Assembly (NCBI RefSeq): GCF_023716565.1
Contig: NZ_CP071849.1
Location: 1-64,000, forward strand
Origin: Vibrio sp. SCSIO 43136
Lineage (GTDB): Bacteria > Pseudomonadota > Gammaproteobacteria > Enterobacterales > Vibrionaceae
Direction of reading: 5' to 3'
DNA: 64,000 nucleotides
The notes beneath the pieces are model-generated. The model searched no databases. It saw nothing but the letters and a program-made list of their open reading frames with translations, and had not been told where the DNA came from. Of this stretch, positions 63,815-64,000 are shown in pieces. The translations under genes were made by a program, and so were the position numbers. Position 1 is the first letter of the stretch, and each line of letters opens with the position of its first letter.

Positions 63815-64000
63815 ATGGAAAGCAAAGTAATGGTAGATGACAAAGGGCGTAAGAGTGTTGTCAATGTGTGCAGCGAGCCCTGTGCCATTGAAAAAGGCAT
63901 GCGCTTGATTGGTGGTAAATGGAAAGGCTCTATTATCTATCACCTTAAAGATGGGCCGGTACGCTTTAATGACTTGGCAAGATTGCTTGGTGGTGCGAGT
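63815..64000 (+). CDS. HxlR-family regulator, N-terminal part
   Basis: A frame of 62 codons runs off the window. It contains CAIEKGMRLIGGKWKGSIIY and GPVRFNDLARLLGG, the core of the HxlR/DUF24 winged-helix domain, with Cys near the N-terminus (NVCSEPC) that may act as a redox sensor. The plausible target is mdaB, the gene before it. A ribosome site GGGGG lies just upstream of the ATG. Confidence 0.85.
   Translation, partial: MESKVMVDDKGRKSVVNVCSEPCAIEKGMRLIGGKWKGSIIYHLKDGPVRFNDLARLLGGAS

Noticed and set aside
1..64000. tRNA, rRNA, insertion sequences, CRISPR arrays
   Set aside because: I saw no cloverleaf-ending genes, transposase frames or regularly spaced repeats; the only phased repeats are the oriCII iterons.

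Overview
The window is almost certainly part of the second chromosome of a Vibrio. It opens with the chromosome-2 partition genes (start of parB2, parA2), followed by an RctB-type replication origin and the initiator gene rctB. Three sites (1541, 7124, 46558) match the chromosome-2 parS2 consensus. The type VI secretion cluster resembles, from memory of gene order, the T6SS2 cluster of V. parahaemolyticus and V. alginolyticus. I cannot assign a species.

Layout. 1-5.4 kb: parB2 start, parA2, origin oriCII (regulatory inverted repeat, six phased RctB iterons, DnaA box, AT-rich unwinding region with six ATCA repeats), rctB, and a gene of unknown function carrying further RctB-type sites. 5.4-10.8 kb: small unknown proteins, a YebC/PmpR-family regulator, a YbiB-like protein, an RNA-like stretch ending in an orphan terminator, and a Tat-exported protein related to the N,N-dimethylformamidase large subunit. 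10.8-13.7 kb (minus strand): an apparent operon of a degenerate PDZ protease, a metal permease and a pentaheme cytochrome c.

13.97-40.6 kb: a complete type VI secretion system. It has the divergent kinase ppkA, then fha/tagH, tssJ, tssK, tssL, tssM, tagF, pppA, tssA, tssB, tssC, a second tssC paralogue, tagJ, tssE, tssF, tssG and clpV, then hcp, vgrG and an unknown gene in a separate block. Kinase, FHA protein, phosphatase and TagF together suggest post-translational control by threonine phosphorylation. No PAAR tip protein is in the window.

40.8-44.0 kb: a nitrate-type ABC transporter with a candidate NtrC/sigma-54 promoter. 44.2-47.7 kb: a periplasmic binding protein coupled to a chemoreceptor, then a diguanylate cyclase with a GGEEF active site. 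47.8-56.1 kb: ordinary regulator/target pairs (MFS/LysR, cysteine hydrolase/GlxA-type, ArsP-like permease/ArsR, siderophore-interacting protein plus DUF2798/MarR), several with visible operators.

56.2-58.9 kb is a decayed defence island: a HigB-like toxin broken by a 2-bp insertion next to an intact XRE antitoxin, and an intact Abi-family gene lying between a C-terminal scrap of hsdS and an N-terminal scrap of hsdR. It is bounded by two copies of the 3' end and terminator of the neighbouring ABC-exporter gene. 58.8-64 kb: that exporter, a CtlX-type hydrolase, a periplasmic binding protein, an MdaB-type quinone reductase, and the start of an HxlR-family regulator. I saw no tRNA, rRNA, insertion sequence or CRISPR array.
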